From Pseudideonella sakaiensis (GTDB lineage: Bacteria; Pseudomonadota; Gammaproteobacteria; Burkholderiales; Burkholderiaceae_C): DNA of 54,272 nucleotides. The notes below the pieces were generated by a model. That model was not told the origin of the DNA, did no database searches, and was given only the letters and a program-made list of their open reading frames with translations. Below are positions 53,300 through 54,272 of the stretch, piece by piece (positions within the stretch are counted from its first letter, which is position 1; every line of letters starts with the position of its first letter). Where the stretch lies: assembly GCF_001293525.1 (NCBI RefSeq), contig NZ_BBYR01000027.1:1-54272 (forward strand), in the 5' to 3' direction. Made by a program: the position numbers and the translations under genes.

Positions 53300-53398
53300 G
53301 GTGCGGCGGGCGAGGGGAGGCGGCTGGCAGGGGGAAAGAGCGGCGGGCACGGCGGGGCGCCGGGCGCGGGCGGGCGCAGCAAGGCTGCGGCTGCCTGG

Positions 53399-53416
53399 GA
53401 TAATCGCCGGATTTTA
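53399..53416. promoter_or_regulatory. Divergent -10-like elements between suhB and the TrmJ gene
   Basis: GATAAT on the plus strand (53399-53404) and TAAAAT on the minus strand (53416-53411) each match the -10 consensus at 5 of 6 positions. They occupy the only AT-rich patch of the 179-base divergent spacer. No good -35 hexamers are seen. They probably mark back-to-back promoters for the methyltransferase and suhB. Confidence 0.4.
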
Positions 53417-53478
53417 GCCGCCCCGACGCTGGCGCGCCGCCTTCGGCGCGTGCTGCCTGCGGGCGCGCCACCCGCTCC

Positions 53479-54272
53479 ATGACTCCCCCGCTGCCGCCCA
53501 CCGGGCCCGCCACGCGCTTCGTGCTGGTCGGCACCAGCCACCCCGGCAACGTCGGCTCCGCGGCGCGGGCGATCAAGGTGATGGGCTTCGAGGACCTGGT
53601 GCTGGTGGCCCCGCGCGACCGGTGGCTGCACGCGGCGCCGCAGGCCCGGGCCCTCGCCTCCGGCGCCACCGACGTGCTCGAGCGCGTGCGCGTGGTGGCG
53701 ACGCTCGGCGAGGCGCTGGACGGCATCGACGTGGTCTGCGCGACCGCGATGACCCCGCGCGACTTCGGCCCGCCGGTGCACGCGCCGCGCGAGCTGTTGC
53801 CTCGCCTGGCGGCTGCCGGCGAGCGCGTGGCTTTCGTGTTCGGCTCGGAGCGCGTGGGGCTTGCGAACGACGACGTCTACCGCTGCCACGCGGCGCTCAG
53901 CATCCCGACCCCGCCGGGCTACGGCTCGCTGAACCTGGCGCAGGCGGTGCAGCTGATCGCCTACGACTGGCGCAGCGCGCTCGGCGCCTTCCCGGTGCAG
54001 GCGCGCACGCGTCCCCCGGTGCCGGCCGACGCCGCGGCGGTGCAGCAGCTCGTGCAGCACTGGCGCGAGGCGCTGCAGGCGCTCGGCTTCCTCGACCCGG
54101 CGGTGCCGCGCAAGCTGATGGCACGCCTGCACCAGCTCGTGCTGCGGGCGCGGGTGCGCGAGGAGGAACTGCACATCCTGCGCGGCATCGCGCGGGCCGT
54201 GATCGCGCAGGCGGGAGGGGCGGCCGAAAGGCGGCGCTCAGTGCCCGCGGCGCCCGCGGCGCCCGCGGCGGG
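53479..54272 (+). CDS. trmJ: TrmJ-type SPOUT RNA 2'-O-methyltransferase (3' end outside window)
   Basis: The 264 visible residues contain a complete SpoU/TrmH (SPOUT) domain. Motifs are FVLVGTSHPGNVGSAARAIKVMGF (motif 1 region), VFGSERVGLANDDV (motif 2) and GYGSLNLAQAVQLIAYDW (motif 3 knot). The helical C-terminal region LGFLDPAVPRKLMARLHQL is typical of TrmJ, which methylates tRNA wobble-loop position 32. The frame is still open at the window edge, where it enters a GCCCGCGGC tandem repeat. E. coli TrmJ is about 246 residues, so only a short tail should be missing. Start ATG 53479; no clear Shine-Dalgarno. Confidence 0.9.
   Translation, partial: MTPPLPPTGPATRFVLVGTSHPGNVGSAARAIKVMGFEDLVLVAPRDRWLHAAPQARALASGATDVLERVRVVATLGEALDGIDVVCATAMTPRDFGPPVHAPRELLPRLAAAGERVAFVFGSERVGLANDDVYRCHAALSIPTPPGYGSLNLAQAVQLIAYDWRSALGAFPVQARTRPPVPADAAAVQQLVQHWREALQALGFLDPAVPRKLMARLHQLVLRARVREEELHILRGIARAVIAQAGGAAERRRSVPAAPAAPAA
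54243..54272. repeat. 9-bp GCGGCGCCC-type tandem repeat at window edge
   Basis: Three tandem copies of CCCGCGGCG (54244-54270) continue to the window edge. In the methyltransferase frame they encode a Pro-Ala-Ala repeat. The array may be longer outside the window. Confidence 0.7.

Overview
The window is a gene-dense, very GC-rich chromosomal segment with almost no spare DNA. Gene content and order point to a betaproteobacterium of the order Burkholderiales, probably in the Rubrivivax/Leptothrix/Ideonella/Methylibium neighbourhood. The evidence is a pyrG-kdsA-DUF1330-eno-ftsB run, a neutral betaproteobacterial-type porin, suhB-mutS divergent from a TrmJ-type methyltransferase, and extreme third-position GC. 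I see no prophage, insertion sequence, CRISPR array, rRNA or tRNA. This is core chromosome with some lineage-specific cargo. The placement is an inference from recalled gene order and protein families; no search was run.

Layout. 1-7.7 kb (minus strand): a hybrid histidine kinase with a complete internal phosphorelay, fumarase C, a diguanylate cyclase and a YdcF/ElyC-type membrane protein. 7.9-15.5 kb (plus strand): a soluble PQQ-type sugar dehydrogenase, a one-haem cytochrome c and a TonB-dependent receptor that closely resembles E. coli PqqU (YncD), which together look like a PQQ capture-and-use unit; then msrA, a small His-rich secreted protein and a ZnuD-like metal receptor. 15.5-22.8 kb: pdxH, a MobA-like nucleotidyltransferase, a secreted subtilase with a C-terminal hexapeptide repeat and a sigma-28-like promoter, a membrane PAS-GGDEF-EAL protein and a ChaC-type cyclotransferase. 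22.9-28.3 kb (minus strand): a tightly overlapping moxR-DUF58-transglutaminase-mltB operon. 28.4-31.3 kb (plus strand): a histone-deacetylase-like amidohydrolase, an MscS channel and a MarC protein. 31.5-35.3 kb (minus strand): a porin, an amino-acid ABC permease and binding protein without an ATPase, and a DUF455 ferritin-like protein. 35.4-38.4 kb (plus strand): a gamma-carbonic anhydrase, Hsp33, ArsR and an ACR3 arsenite pump. 38.4-45.1 kb (minus strand): a nicotinamide riboside kinase with PnuC, then ftsB-eno-DUF1330-kdsA-pyrG, then an alpha/beta hydrolase. 45.2-48.7 kb (plus strand): an unrecognised lipoprotein coupled to a secreted MORN-repeat protein. 48.8-53.3 kb (minus strand): the self-compartmentalising peptidase Anbu, mutS and suhB. 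53.5 kb to the end (plus strand): a TrmJ-type RNA methyltransferase that runs off the window.

The parts most worth a second look are the PqqU-dehydrogenase-cytochrome cluster, the lipoprotein/MORN pair (45.2-48.7 kb), the subtilase with its expanding EGLVMR repeat under a motility-type promoter next to a c-di-GMP enzyme, and an Anbu gene coupled to mutS instead of its usual operon partners.
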